From assembly GCF_001039355.2 (NCBI RefSeq), contig NW_019773770.1, forward strand, positions 250,001-310,000: DNA of 60,000 bases. The letters are read 5' to 3'. Source of the stretch: Lingula anatina. Its lineage: Eukaryota > Brachiopoda > Lingulata > Lingulida > Lingulidae. A model generated the notes under the pieces. That model saw nothing but the letters and a program-made list of their open reading frames with translations. It was not told where the DNA came from and made no database searches. Of the stretch, positions 47,601 through 58,562 are shown in pieces. Numbering within the stretch: position 1 is the stretch's first letter; each line of letters opens with the position of its first letter. The position numbers were made by a program, and so were the translations under genes.

Positions 47601-49440
47601 ACAAGGAAGTTAACACGACGATGTTAACATGTGTTTATTTCTACAAAACTATAATGGGAATGAGTGACAACCACTGGTAATCTGAGAACTATATTGGTAA
47701 TCTGAGAACTAGATTGACGTTAAGATTTATAAAAATAGGCCCCCGAGTCATGTTAATTAACATCTATATTGAGACATAGCATCCGAGCGAAAAACGAGCG
47801 AGTTCTCAAAGAAAATCTACAATGAACGAAATTGGATACGTTGCACGATTCATTCATAATAAAGCTATCGTGGGCATACTTGGTTTCACTTACGTTTCGA
47901 CATTTCAATACTTGGTCATTAGTCACACTACGTACGTCAATTATGTATACATGTGTTAACTGCCAAAAACAAGAAGGATTTTTCAGTTAGATAAAGTAAA
48001 AATGGACATCTATTCATCATGTCTAGTGGAACCGTTCACTGACATTGTTCGTTTGAGTCATAATTCATTTTTATGCTTCCTATACTGCGGTTTATTTTTA
48101 CAGTTTGCTCGTGGTTACGCAGTTACGGGATGAACAACAAAGTGATTAGAATTAAGCACCATTGGCGTCGATGTTCTATTGATTGCGTAGTAGACGAGGT
48201 CTGTCCACTCAGATAACTTGTCTCCTAACCCTCTGGGGTATTCTTCACAATGCACTGTCCTAATTGAATGACCAGTTGGGAATGAGAACCGGAAGGCATC
48301 TTTAACTTTAGATTTGTCATCATAACGCAGACATGCGCCGCCGAAAGGACAAATGGTAAATTATTGACGAACTACTTTAACGGTTCATTTGCAGCGCCTT
48401 GTGATGTGATGTAACAATTCTTTTTTTGTCTCACTATTAATTCAATCTTCCCATATTATGCTGAACAGTGTTTGGCAGCGTGGGAAAGATGTGGCATTAC
48501 CATACAAATTGGTATTAAAGGGGCAATTGCTAAGGTTTCCTAAACTGTTTTTCAACTTCCTACTTTGTCTAGCTCATATGCAGACAATTGATGGCTCCAC
48601 TGAAATAAAACAAAGGATGTTCATCGAATCATTTAAGGCCACTGCATGAGTGCTTAACAAGGGAAAATTGACCAGTGGGCAAATAAGATATTCAGAGAGG
48701 AGATTTCGCAATGCACAAATATGGCATTGATTGTGAGACAAATATGGGTAGATATTAATTTGTCAAAGCAGAATGCAGGCTGAGATTTTGCGAGTGGAGT
48801 TTGGAATATGCCTTTCCTTAAGAGATTTTAGACACACGTCGTTCCAATGGCTATTGATAAGTAAGCAACAAATGGCCAGCTTGGTTTGCCTTATTAGTGT
48901 TTGTTTTGATGCTTCATAATATTGGCAAGAAGGTAACTTCCTCTGGGGCCTATGCTAATCCTATTTATGTATACATGCACACCATTTGCTTGTGTCACGC
49001 TACAAGAATAATTGAAAATAATTGGAAATGAAATAATTAGAAATATAAATAAATAAAATAAGATTAAAAAAACTGATGCAAAGGCAAGTATGCCATAAAA
49101 CCCATGAAAACTGTTGGGCTTTATAATAACACCCAATCGTATGTCAAGTTTGGTCAGATAAAAACATATCTTTCAAATATTTTAATCCTCAAAATATCTT
49201 TCTGAATGTCCGGTGTAAGTTTGAGAAGGCAGATACCAAAATTGCCACTGATTTTTATGTAAAAGTAGGGTCCTATGTTATGGCAAAAATTTTGAAACGT
49301 CAATTGTCCCCTTCGATAACTTCAGTCAAAAGTGAAACTCGTATCTCACCTCTGAATCTGTCGTCTGCCCCAGCGAAGGTTTCCGTCACTTCGCTGATCA
49401 ACAATGCAGACAGTATCACAGCTAATAAGAAGTGTCTCAT
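44551..49440 (-). CDS. Secreted cystine-knot (ICK) peptide precursor, agatoxin-like/agouti-like pattern
   Basis: Three coding exons on the minus strand, 49440-49350, 47467-47389 and 44698-44551, total 318 bases, 105 residues and stop. Phases agree (1, then 2). Exon 1 gives a signal peptide (MRHFLLAVILSALLISEVTE) with likely cleavage after TFA. Exon 2 gives a Tyr/Arg-rich spacer. Exon 3 gives eight cysteines spaced C-x6-C-x10-CC-x4-C-x-C-x7-C-x-C and a short LFVK tail. The CC-x4-CRC-x7-CRC ending is the inhibitor-cystine-knot layout shared by spider agatoxins and by the endogenous agatoxin-like peptides of arthropod neuroendocrine cells; agouti proteins are more distant, with ten cysteines and a different spacing after CC. 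I infer an endogenous secreted signalling peptide, not a venom toxin. No glycine for amidation precedes the stop. The exon structure is strong; orthology is not shown. Confidence 0.75.
44699..47388 (-). other. ICK peptide gene intron 2, with a small foldback element
   Basis: 2.7 kb without other coding signal. It contains the inverted-repeat element at 45426-45597. Confidence 0.65.
45426..45597. mobile_element. Small foldback/MITE-like element
   Basis: About 172 bases with imperfect terminal inverted repeats of about 45-50 bases: CCGGTATAACG...AGAGTCCGCCTCCC on the left against CCGGTGTAACG...AAAGTCCGCCCTCC when the right end is reversed. It has no coding capacity. A target-site duplication is not clear. 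Confidence 0.6.
47389..47467 (-). CDS. ICK peptide gene, exon 2: Tyr-rich spacer
   Basis: 79 bases encoding LSSFYPVQSNRGYYNRYSKY and KYRYN. The acceptor is TATTTCTAG and the donor CCG/GTGAGT. Basic residues next to Tyr offer possible processing sites, but there is no clear dibasic pair before the cysteine domain. Confidence 0.72.
47468..49349 (-). other. ICK peptide gene intron 1
   Basis: 1.9 kb, AT-rich. A short direct repeat TTGGTAATCTGAGAACTA occurs twice near 47675-47713. I see no other feature. Confidence 0.65.
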
Positions 49441-49446
49441 GGTTAT
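49350..49446 (-). CDS. ICK peptide gene, exon 1: signal peptide
   Basis: The acceptor TTTCTTTTTCAG at 49447 is followed by six untranslated bases and ATG at 49440, so at least one untranslated 5' exon lies farther upstream. It encodes a hydrophobic core (FLLAVILSALLI), then GADDRFR. The donor is AGAG/GTGAGA. Confidence 0.78.
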
Positions 49447-50440
49447 CTGAAAAAGAAATGATACGCCATATTAGTGGTGCATTTCATTACAATGGCGTGG
49501 TATCGTGCCATTTATAATCAGACGATACTGAGAAAATATCATTGTTGCTGGCAAGATTTTAATCGTGTGCTTCTACAGTGAAGACTTTCATTAAGTTTTC
49601 AAATAAATGCCCAGTAAAAGGGCTTATATTACCTGCTAAAACTCATGTATAGAAACATAATTCAAAAACACATTAAATTAAATTTGTATACCGCAGACAA
49701 CCAGAGATGTATATATACATACATATCTTGCAAATACTTACATCACGTCTTAAATATATTCAAAATATTTACAAAACACGCGTATAAATCGCATGTACAT
49801 GTGCAGCATATATCCAATCGTGAACTGACACTGCTAGCTAATGTGGCAACGGTGAAACACAGCCCTTTTATATATACACGATCGCGCATGTGATCAGCGA
49901 CGTATGCTGTCTACCAATACGCATTGATCAAATGGTAGCCTTTTTATTATCCGAATTACGACTGAAACTTGTAACAGCTATGAGGTAATTAACCCCACCC
50001 GATGTGGAAATTAACAGTGGGCTGGAGGTTAAGTAAACCAGGAAACTGACCGATTCCTATCTCATTGAGAGACTAACGCATTTTTAATAGCTTAGTATGG
50101 TTGAAAACTTACGAGAAAAACCTATAGAACTTGAATACCTGGCACGATGAAGAGTGACATGATACTGATCATACCAACTTGTGCTTCAACAACTTGGGTT
50201 ATGAGAGGTGTACAAGTTGCAAACTTAAAATTCAATTCATTTGAAAACTCGTGAGTTAACCAAATCTCGAGGGGATGAAAATAATTGATAGGAAACTTTT
50301 TTTAAATATTTTTTAAGGTCTGTCTAGCTGGGGTTGTTTCCAAATAATCACCAACAATATAATGTCCTCCTGTATGGTATAGCTGAAAGAATACATTCTG
50401 AACAACATGTGACAATACCGAACGGTTTTGCCACGTGGCG

Positions 50441-50631
50441 CATTCAGATTTACACATCGTACCAGACGGGTCGGTCCAACTCTGGAATCAGCTTATTCAG
50501 TTCACATTAGTTATCCCTAGCTGCTCGAGGAGGCGTGTCAGGCAATTAGTCTGATTCCACTGATTGCATTTTAGCGAGAATACCCTGCAGAGTTGGACCG
50601 ACCCAGCTAGTGCGATGTGTGCATCTGAATG
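50441..50631. mobile_element. Foldback/MITE-like element, family member 1
   Basis: Terminal inverted repeats of about 44 bases match closely: CATTCAGATTTACACATCGT... at left against CATTCAGATGCACACATCGC... when the right end is reversed, both running into GGGTCGGTCCAACTCTG. Non-coding interior. Interior phrases (GGCGTGTCAGG, GCATTTTAGCGAGAATACC) resemble those in 53258-53512. Confidence 0.75.
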
Positions 50632-53257
50632 TGGTCATAGAGACTTATGCACGCACATTCCTGTGCACACATCCTCAATCACAAACCTGTGAACATGCGT
50701 GGACACGAATGCACATATGTGCAAACACAGATGTACCGCTTACAAACCCATTCAAAAGTGGTCAGGTCTAAAATAAAAAATTAACGTAGGGGAACACAAA
50801 TCTCCAACAATCCGTAAGAGAGTAGGTTTATCTGCCAGCCCACAGAGCTTCCTCGTTCTGTTCACAGCCATTTGTAAGCAATTAAGACTGATGATTAGAC
50901 CGCACTGTGGCCAAGAGCCAATAAACCTACATAGGTCTACCTCATCCACCTTCATGACAGTCGGAAGAGGATTGAAATTAATATATTGATCTATGAAAAC
51001 AGAAAATGGAGTTAACGTGATCCTGAAATTACGCGTACTTTGCCATTTCATTAATAATGATGGCTTTAGGGCCAAGGGAATGCGTATATATGGCTGGTTG
51101 GCGGAGATGTTATACGTGGGTAGGTTTATGTTTTACCCCCAAGATTGCAGACATTTTCTGCTTTGATTGAACCACCTCAAATCAGATATCGATTCTTGAC
51201 AAGATAGCATTTGTCAATTTTTTGTTGCTTACAGAATGAATTACGTGACTTTAAAACTGTTTCCTCGATTAAGTCTTAATTTTGTAAGTGACATCGACAC
51301 CATCGCCCATTATTCACAACGCCCGCACAAATGCCCCAGGCTCACCATTGAATTTCGTCTGATGACGAACTTGTTCTTCTCTTGAGCTTCATCGTATCCA
51401 TTAAACCGGTTAGATGAAACGAAATCGCTCATCATGGTTAGTTTTAAGCGTGTCTGTACCACTGCTTTCAAGATTAATTAATTCTAAGAATCGCATGGAC
51501 ATCAAAAATCATAACTAACCTTCAGTGGACTGACGCAAAACATAGATTCGCCATTTGTTTCAACAATGCCAACAAAAGTAACACGAATGAACAATAATTC
51601 TTGCAATTGCTTTATTGCAATAGTTGGCCGTTTGGTTATTCTATGTTAGACTTCAATAGGGGCCGTGTCAAAGACAGACATCAAAGAAAACTCATTGGAG
51701 GAATGGACGCATTTCAAAAGGTTGACAAATTATAAGAACACAGATGACAAATGCAACACACGGATAAATGAGTTTTGAATATAAAAAATAGTAAACATGA
51801 ATGGTAAAGCAATGAAATAGCGAGCCCAAATTACTGGACGTAATTCAATGGACGATTATTGATGTTTGGATAATTTATAGACCCTGCATTTGGGAAAATT
51901 GACAAATTATTATCAGTCAAATTACAGACACACATTCGCGTTTCAATAACATTAACCTGGTAAGTTGACGTAATTAATTATAGCAATTTGTTATTCTCAC
52001 CAAAAGCTGCCAATGCAAGTATGTATAATCCCGAAACTTATAGCGAACGTAATTGGGCTATAAAAGATCAATTTGACTTACAACTGAGATAAAAGAACCA
52101 TAATTATTAATTCTGGTTCCAAGCACAAAACCGATAAACTAGGACGACAGTTATAATCTGATAACCATATTTCTTGGTGCTCTGAGAACTGTATAACAGA
52201 CACATAAGTCTGTCCTAGTGCATTTTGGATGATTTACAGTATGGGTTCATGCAAAAACCCTTATTTCTCCTCTTCTTACTTATCGGAGAGAGTTAGGCTG
52301 TACAATGACTTTTGATATACTCTGTACATAATCTACTTTCGACGTTTGGAAGGCAGCCAATGGACTTAAAGAATGGATCAGACATAGGAACCAAATAATT
52401 AGGAATAAGAATGTGTACATAACAACTTTTAACAAGTTATTCTACGAATTGTAATTCTGTCCTATGCACTAATCATTGACATGTTATTTAGAAAAAAAGA
52501 AAAAGAAATCATCACACAGAGTTCTTCAAATGAGGCATTCGTTTGTCAAATCCAACGTGCGCAATGCTGTCTGAAACAAATCTTTCATCTAACAAAACTT
52601 CCCCTTGATTTTGTAAACTGCTGTTTTATTGTTAGTTTAAACTTGCGGAATAACTTCAAACCTGATAAAAATGTAACTGTTTTTCTTGCGAAAACAAACA
52701 GACCTCAAGATGCAAATGAAATCAGTTAATAAAGGGCACGGGTTTTTACAAACCCTGTCCAGGTGGAGAAGTCATATAAATACAGATATAAACAAAGAAA
52801 ACTAAAACATGTAACAGAATAGAAAAAGACCACATACTTCTTGTTAACGCCGTTTCGAAAACACCAACAACTAGATTTATATTATTAAATTAAGTAGATT
52901 TTACTAATGATCGGGAAAGGGGATAATTTCCAACACGTGGATCAATACGGTAGTTGCCCCGTACTGGCTACTTCCCTGATGGTCTATTTGTGATTTGTGG
53001 CAGGAACTGCAGCGCGTTCGCATTGGTTATTAAAGTCGTGACGCAGGGGCACAAGTCTTGCACACCTTTCCTACCGGGCCACCCACCGATACACGAGGAT
53101 GAACACACTACATCACGCCCCTAATCAGGGCAACTTTTCTTTCCAGGAATGGGTCTACACTGGCGAAATTCTGAATCACAAGCTCCTGGATCGCTTCTGC
53201 ATTTTATAAGTGCGAAATAAGATTATGTTAAGAACATGAAAAAAATTGTGTTTTTAA

Positions 53258-53512
53258 AAGACCCCGCTCCCATACCTAGATCGGTCCAGCAGGACCAACT
53301 CATCTTCGAGGGGTTTCGCACTGATTTCAGCTTAAGCGGCTCTGATGCCTGGCACGCCTACTGAAGCTGCTAGGGGGTAATTAACTATCATTTAGCAGCT
53401 TCAGTGGGCGTGCCAGACATATAAGCCGCTTAAGTTGAATGCAATTTAGTGAGAATCCCATCGGAGATGGGTCAATCCTGCTAGATCGATCTAGGTATGG
53501 GAATGGGGTCTA
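53258..53512. mobile_element. Foldback/MITE-like element, family member 2
   Basis: About 255 bases that fold along almost the whole length. Left AGACCCCGCTCCCATACCTA pairs with right TAGGTATGGGAATGGGGTCT, and the inner CTTAAGCGGC and AGCAGCTTCAGTGGGCGTGCC arms also pair. No open frame. Interior resemblance to 50441-50631 suggests one family. Confidence 0.8.
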
Positions 53513-53673
53513 AGCTTTTTCTGCAAAATCTGAAAATGCACAGTCATTTCTTCCTGTTATTATCATGCCAACACTCTTTGAAAGATTAACAGGCATACAA
53601 CGTTTGGAAATTTACCAAGACTTTTGATAGAAAGGCTGTCTGTTTGTATTTAATTTCATTTCATTATCTTTAT

Positions 53674-53880
53674 TTAATCTGTCTGTGTGAAGGGAGGCAG
53701 ACATGCTGAAGATGCTTGCTGAGATAAAGGTTCGGGCGCCCCAGGGTCGAACCAGTGAGCCAGAGATCGTTGTCTAAACGCAGCAGAAAAATACAGTGTC
53801 GGTTTTCCATACATCAATCGTGAAAATGATTTCTGGGGCTGTTCATCGGAGCTGTCGGGGGTTAATTGTGAATCAGTGGT
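53674..53880 (-). CDS. Possible terminal exon of an unknown gene
   Basis: From acceptor CCGCTTTTCAG the frame runs 68 residues (TTDSQLTPDSSDEQPQKSFS... ending PFTQTD) to TAA. The AATAAA signal (53669-53674 on the minus strand) overlaps the stop. Composition looks coding-like, but I see no matching upstream exon and no known domain. Confidence 0.25.
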   Translation of the reverse strand, partial: TTDSQLTPDSSDEQPQKSFSRLMYGKPTLYFSAAFRQRSLAHWFDPGAPEPLSQQASSACLPPFTQTD

Positions 53881-55901
53881 CTGAAAAGCGGGAGAAATAG
53901 CTACATTTTTGCTCCAATACATCCGTAATCCTAACCTCAAGATATCTTCCTAGTCATCCCCATCTCAAGTTTTTCTAAGTGCTAGTTTAATTTGAAGTAA
54001 CGGCAAACAAAGTGTGCGGTCAGTAGCCTGCACTTAGATAAAACAGTTTATCAAGTGCGACAAAACATTTGTTTTCTTGCCAGATGGTAATTTCGACTGG
54101 TCATTGTTCTTGAGTGCAAAAAGTTGGTTGACCTAGGCCGACCACATTAAATGTTGATCAAAGTAAGTTTTTACTTAAGTGCATTGTTTAGATTTTAGAG
54201 TACTTGTGGTGGCATGCCTCCCAAGTTCAAAAGTGTCCACAGGTGAGGACTTAATTTCAGTCGTCCAATTATCTAATAAGATTTTCTTTCTACACCTCTG
54301 AGAAACTCAAACCTTTCTGGGCTTGATTGATTTTGATAACTTTGATTTTTACAAATAATTTGTAAATAAACATGGCACAGGCACAATTTATTTTCCTATG
54401 CATATTTGCAGTTGATGGTGTCAATTTTTGTATATAATTATGTTGTGTATGAGCGCGTGTGTGTATGTGTGCGTGTCACTATTGAGTAAAAGAGACACTA
54501 TTCCCAAATGCAAAATCACACAACTTTAAGTTCTGCTATTTTCTCACTTACGAAATGTAGACATAAGGCCTACAAAGAACACCAAGATTAAAACACGCAA
54601 ATGCACACCTCTCTATGTGGTTTTGCAAATAAAACAATCGATGTCGTTGAGGGCAAGGGGTTACATGTGTGATCAGTACAACTGGAGATATCCCCAAGGA
54701 GAGCACAGGGATGTGCTGACGTGATGGGATTGACCCCACTCTCCTGTAAATGGGAACCTTAGCTCAGAGAGGCCGCTTTTTTTTTACCAGACCCTGGATC
54801 TGGTAAGCGTATTCAGATTTATACCAGCTTCAGATTGTCTCAAGTCAACAATGATTAGATCGAATTTTTTTTGCTCTGTTTTATGGTTATTATATTTTCT
54901 GTATAGAACCACAACAAAATTGAAACTTTATACCATTATGTTTTGATTAGATACAAAAGTTAATTTTAATCAAACCAGGCCTTTGGTGTTGCAGTTTTGA
55001 ATAAAGAAAAGTTTGGCATAGTCAAACGACATTTTATGGCGACAACAATCTCCGGTTTTTGTTTTCTGAGAATTAATACTTTGTAGCTTATTTACAGAAA
55101 CATTTTAAGTACAAATGTACCGCCATTTTTCACAAGCTCGTACATGTGCACACAACTAGAGAAAAAATGACAGAAAAAGAGAGAGGGCCATCAGTGCTAC
55201 TGAGTATGCACACTTTCTTCAGAAAATTAAATCAATCGCACTTTTCATACAACATGGGAATATAATTAAAAAAATCGTGACATTATTTATCTGCTTTTTA
55301 GTTCGATGGTTACCACACTAAGAGAAAGATTTTTCGTACAGAATGCAAAGAGAGTGGTTACATGTAAAGAGGTTTCCTGTGCAAACAGCGCAGCTGTCTT
55401 CTTACGATAAATCCTTCACTTCTTCTTGAAGATGATTTTCAGTGAACGGCGTCTTACTCATTTTGCCTAGCAGTAGATTAATGTATTTTTGACCTTAACT
55501 AACCGACTTAGTTACAGAAATGATTAGATAACCTCGTATTTGCTCTGTCGGGCGTATTTTCATCGTTTTCCTCTTACCAGGCGAAAAAAATATTTTATGA
55601 AAAAAAGTTTTTTCTCTGCAAAATTGACATCGTGAACGTTGTAGTAAAGAAATGCTCTCCTGTCAAAAAAGATTATCACAAAATTTGCAATAAATAAAAT
55701 ATTTTCCAATGTTGCCAGTAAAAATCTTTTTAAAATCTCTCCGAAGAGCGAGAGCAGGTTGGATGAGTGTAACGAGCCTAGTAGTTATTATCTTGTCTCA
55801 TGAGATAAAACATATACCTCATTAGTACATGCAGGGCAATAAAGCTTTTGTTAATTAGACATGCGAACACCGGATTACCTTTCTTGTGGTCAACTGCTTC
55901 A

Positions 55902-56107
55902 AGTATGAGCACAGCATATTCGTCCGTCACTTCCTAATCCGACTTGACTAAGTGCGCACCTCTCATCAATCGGTAAAGTAATGATCTGTTGATAATGTAA
56001 CCAGTGTTCGCATTTAAACCCCGTCACTCGGAAAATCGCATAAAAAACGGCAACAACGCAAGCGAAGCAGATCTTGGAGCCGCCCTGTGAGTAATTGGCA
56101 AACTGCA
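55902..56107 (-). CDS. Possible small secreted or membrane peptide
   Basis: ATG at 56107 opens MQFANYSQGGSKICFACVVA with a hydrophobic stretch (FACVVAVFYAIF), then Cys-containing sequence ending RICCAHT. About 68 residues in one frame. No family recognised and no supporting splice context; it may be chance. Confidence 0.2.
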
Positions 56108-57656
56108 TGATCACAAGCTCGAGTGTGTTCCGTTTTTGTCGAAAAGCTCATACGTCAATACTCTGATTCTGAGGCCCGCTGTGTTATTTCTGGTTTGTCA
56201 GAAAGTATATCAGATTTTATCAGACATTCCACTTTTCGCCCCCATCATATGATGGATACTGAGAGATGAATTCTAAGTAGAGGTAGGGCTGCCCATGACT
56301 TATGGCACAAAGGTATCATGCCTTGACTGCTAAAAGTAGTTTTGTGTGTGATGTAACGATTGATTGTATGGCATTGTGTGAAGCAGTTTCATTGTTGCTG
56401 AACAAACCACGATGGATCTATTTTTATTGCCGCTGAACCAGGAACATGATAAAAGATACTTCCAGGCACAATACTATACTTGTTTAACCATTGACACGCT
56501 ACCTTTCTATCACTTCTCTACCACGCGTGGCATATTGTAAAATAAAAGAAACTACCCAGAAAATAAGAAAAACGAAAAACCACACTATGAATGAGAACAC
56601 TGGGAGAGATTCTGTGACAATCCCCATTGAGTTACAACAGACACGCCAACTGCTTTGCGGTTTTTGGCATAAAAAGAGACACATTTCCAAAGGAAGGCAA
56701 ATCTCGCACTTAAACTCGGACAATCGTGGGACAGTCGTTTCTTGATTGATGGACGGGGAGTGTTTCTCTAATGTGCTCAACGTGTATGCTTTTCCAGCAA
56801 TATCCAACCAAGCATTATCGTCTGATCATACTCTCATTACCAAGTATTATGCGGTTAAGGAGAGGGGGTTAAAATAATTCCTAAATAGTGTCTTTGTGAT
56901 GTGAGATAAAACCCACTTCCTATTTTTGTGAAAATTAGCTATGAAAGGAGAGCGATTCTGGTATTATTTTGCGAATAAATCATTTCTTATACAAACAATT
57001 TGACTCTACGTAGCATAGGTGAAGTGTGCAAAGTTTTCAACTGAAGGAAGGCTTGTTTACGCAAAATTCACAGTGTAAGCCGAAAGTTTCTTAGGAAAAG
57101 AAACCAGGAGTTCCCGCAGAGCGTTTGTATAACAAATACCACCTGCCCAGGCCCTCCACGCCAAAAAGCACGTGAGTTGAAGTAAAAAGGTGCAATGCGT
57201 TACGTCTCCTGCCGGGTTAACCTCCAACATCCTTTGGTTTTGAGGATGTGCTCGCACGAAAACAGGGTTGTATTCTAAGCAGCTCGTTCAGTAGATGGAA
57301 ATTTGCTGTGTTAACGCTAGAGACAGATAAGACAGATAATTTCCCTTCGTACCATTAACTCTGTTTGACTGCATTAAAACCACTTTGATCTCATTGTATA
57401 GTACCTCCTTCAGATAGGCACAGATTGGCAGTGACAGATTGGAACCGAGTTATTAATGACAATTTAACAAGTCTTTACTGTATGCCGTTGTCCTGGTTCA
57501 AGAAAACGAAATTTTTCTTTTCTTTTTCATGGAAAGAAAACGTGGGCTTGGCGCTGAAATTGGGTTTTCAGAATCACACCTGGTCTGCATTTCCTACTGT
57601 TACCTCCTGATCGTATGTCTCTTTGATGCCGCAAAACCCTTCATCTGGCGTACTCA

Positions 57657-57735
57657 CACACAAACGCGCTCCCGCACGCGCGCGCGCGCACACACACACA
57701 GACACACACACACACACTCTCACACACACAAACGC
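57657..57735. repeat. Compound CA/CG/GA microsatellite
   Basis: CACACAAACGCG, CGCGCGCGCG and CACACACA, ending in (GA)n at about 57738-57752. Confidence 0.92.
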
Positions 57736-58180
57736 AGAAAGAGAGAGAGAGAGAGGAGGAGGACAGTAGCTTATTGTTGTCTTCCACACTCCCAATATAC
57801 CAACTCCACACTACCGAGTACCAGTGATTGTTCAGTTTCAACCATATAAGAGGTAGATAAATCAACAGACATGCTACAATTCCGATTAATGTTGATAAAT
57901 GTACCAAGTGGATAAAGATACTCTATAAGCAACGGGCATAAAACACAATGTTAGACTTCTAAGAAACAATTACGGCTGTAAGTTCTGAAAAAGAATGTAA
58001 ATTATCCATCTGATTCGGACATCTGTTTACTGACCTTAGCCTACTGTCAGTAAGATCACCCCAAATATAAGACTATATAGGCCTGTAGGCCCTATGTCCG
58101 ACTAGGAGAAACATATCTACTAGATTTCAATGTTCTTTTTTTCATTAATTTTCCTTAGTATTCCATAATCGATTAAATAA

Positions 58181-58562
58181 ATGGCGTCCTATTTGGGAAA
58201 AACTCGAACCTCATTGTTGTACATGCACAATGAAAGCAAACTTAAGGATGATAGACTAAAACGGCCTCGGTTTGCAGAAGATTTCGATTTCAAAAACCTC
58301 AGTAGAACCCGAGACCTGCCTGGCTACACCATAGGTAAAAAAAACTATCGTTTACGCGTTCTGAGTGTTATTTGATCCTCTTTAGGTAGAGGGACTTCAA
58401 AGCGACCACAGTTCTAACATCTCTCACAGTGACTTGCCACTACCCGACGCAAGCTCTGAAATGCTTACGGAAAGAGCGGAAAGTGCTTGCGAAAAAAAGC
58501 CACCGCCTGCACTCTCCAACGCATGGAGTTTCAAAAACAGGCCCGAGTTGAATGCGATTTGA
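58181..58562 (+). CDS. Small two-exon gene of unknown function (108 residues)
   Basis: Exon 1, 58181-58334, starts ATGGCG just after a likely acceptor (TTTTCCTTAG) and encodes MASYLGKTRTSLLYMHNESK, LKDDRLKRPRFAEDFDFKN and LSRTRDLPGYTI, basic then mixed. Exon 2, 58390-58562, encodes EGLQSDHSSNISHSDLPLPD, ASSEMLTERAESACEKKPPP and ALSNAWSFKNRPELNAI with TGA at 58560-58562. Joining ATAG/GTAAAA to TTTAGGTAG keeps the frame. The intron would be only 51-55 bases, far shorter than others here. I recognise no domain; the protein is hydrophilic, without signal peptide or membrane segment. It could also be a decayed gene whose first frame ends by chance. Confidence 0.5.

Larger units (their letters stand above)
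49447..58180. other. Long gene-poor spacer
   Basis: 8.7 kb. It holds two related foldback elements (50441-50631, 53258-53512), a compound CG/CA tract (57657-57735), a possible terminal exon at 53674-53880 (minus) and a small open frame at 55902-56107 (minus). A leader exon of the ICK peptide gene may lie here; I cannot place it. Confidence 0.6.

Noticed and set aside
50752-51075. 107-codon minus-strand open frame
   Set aside because: I considered a reverse-transcriptase remnant, but no catalytic motif is visible.
53740-53770. TGGTTCGACCC on the minus strand, like a tRNA T-arm
   Set aside because: No matching acceptor, D or anticodon arms around it.
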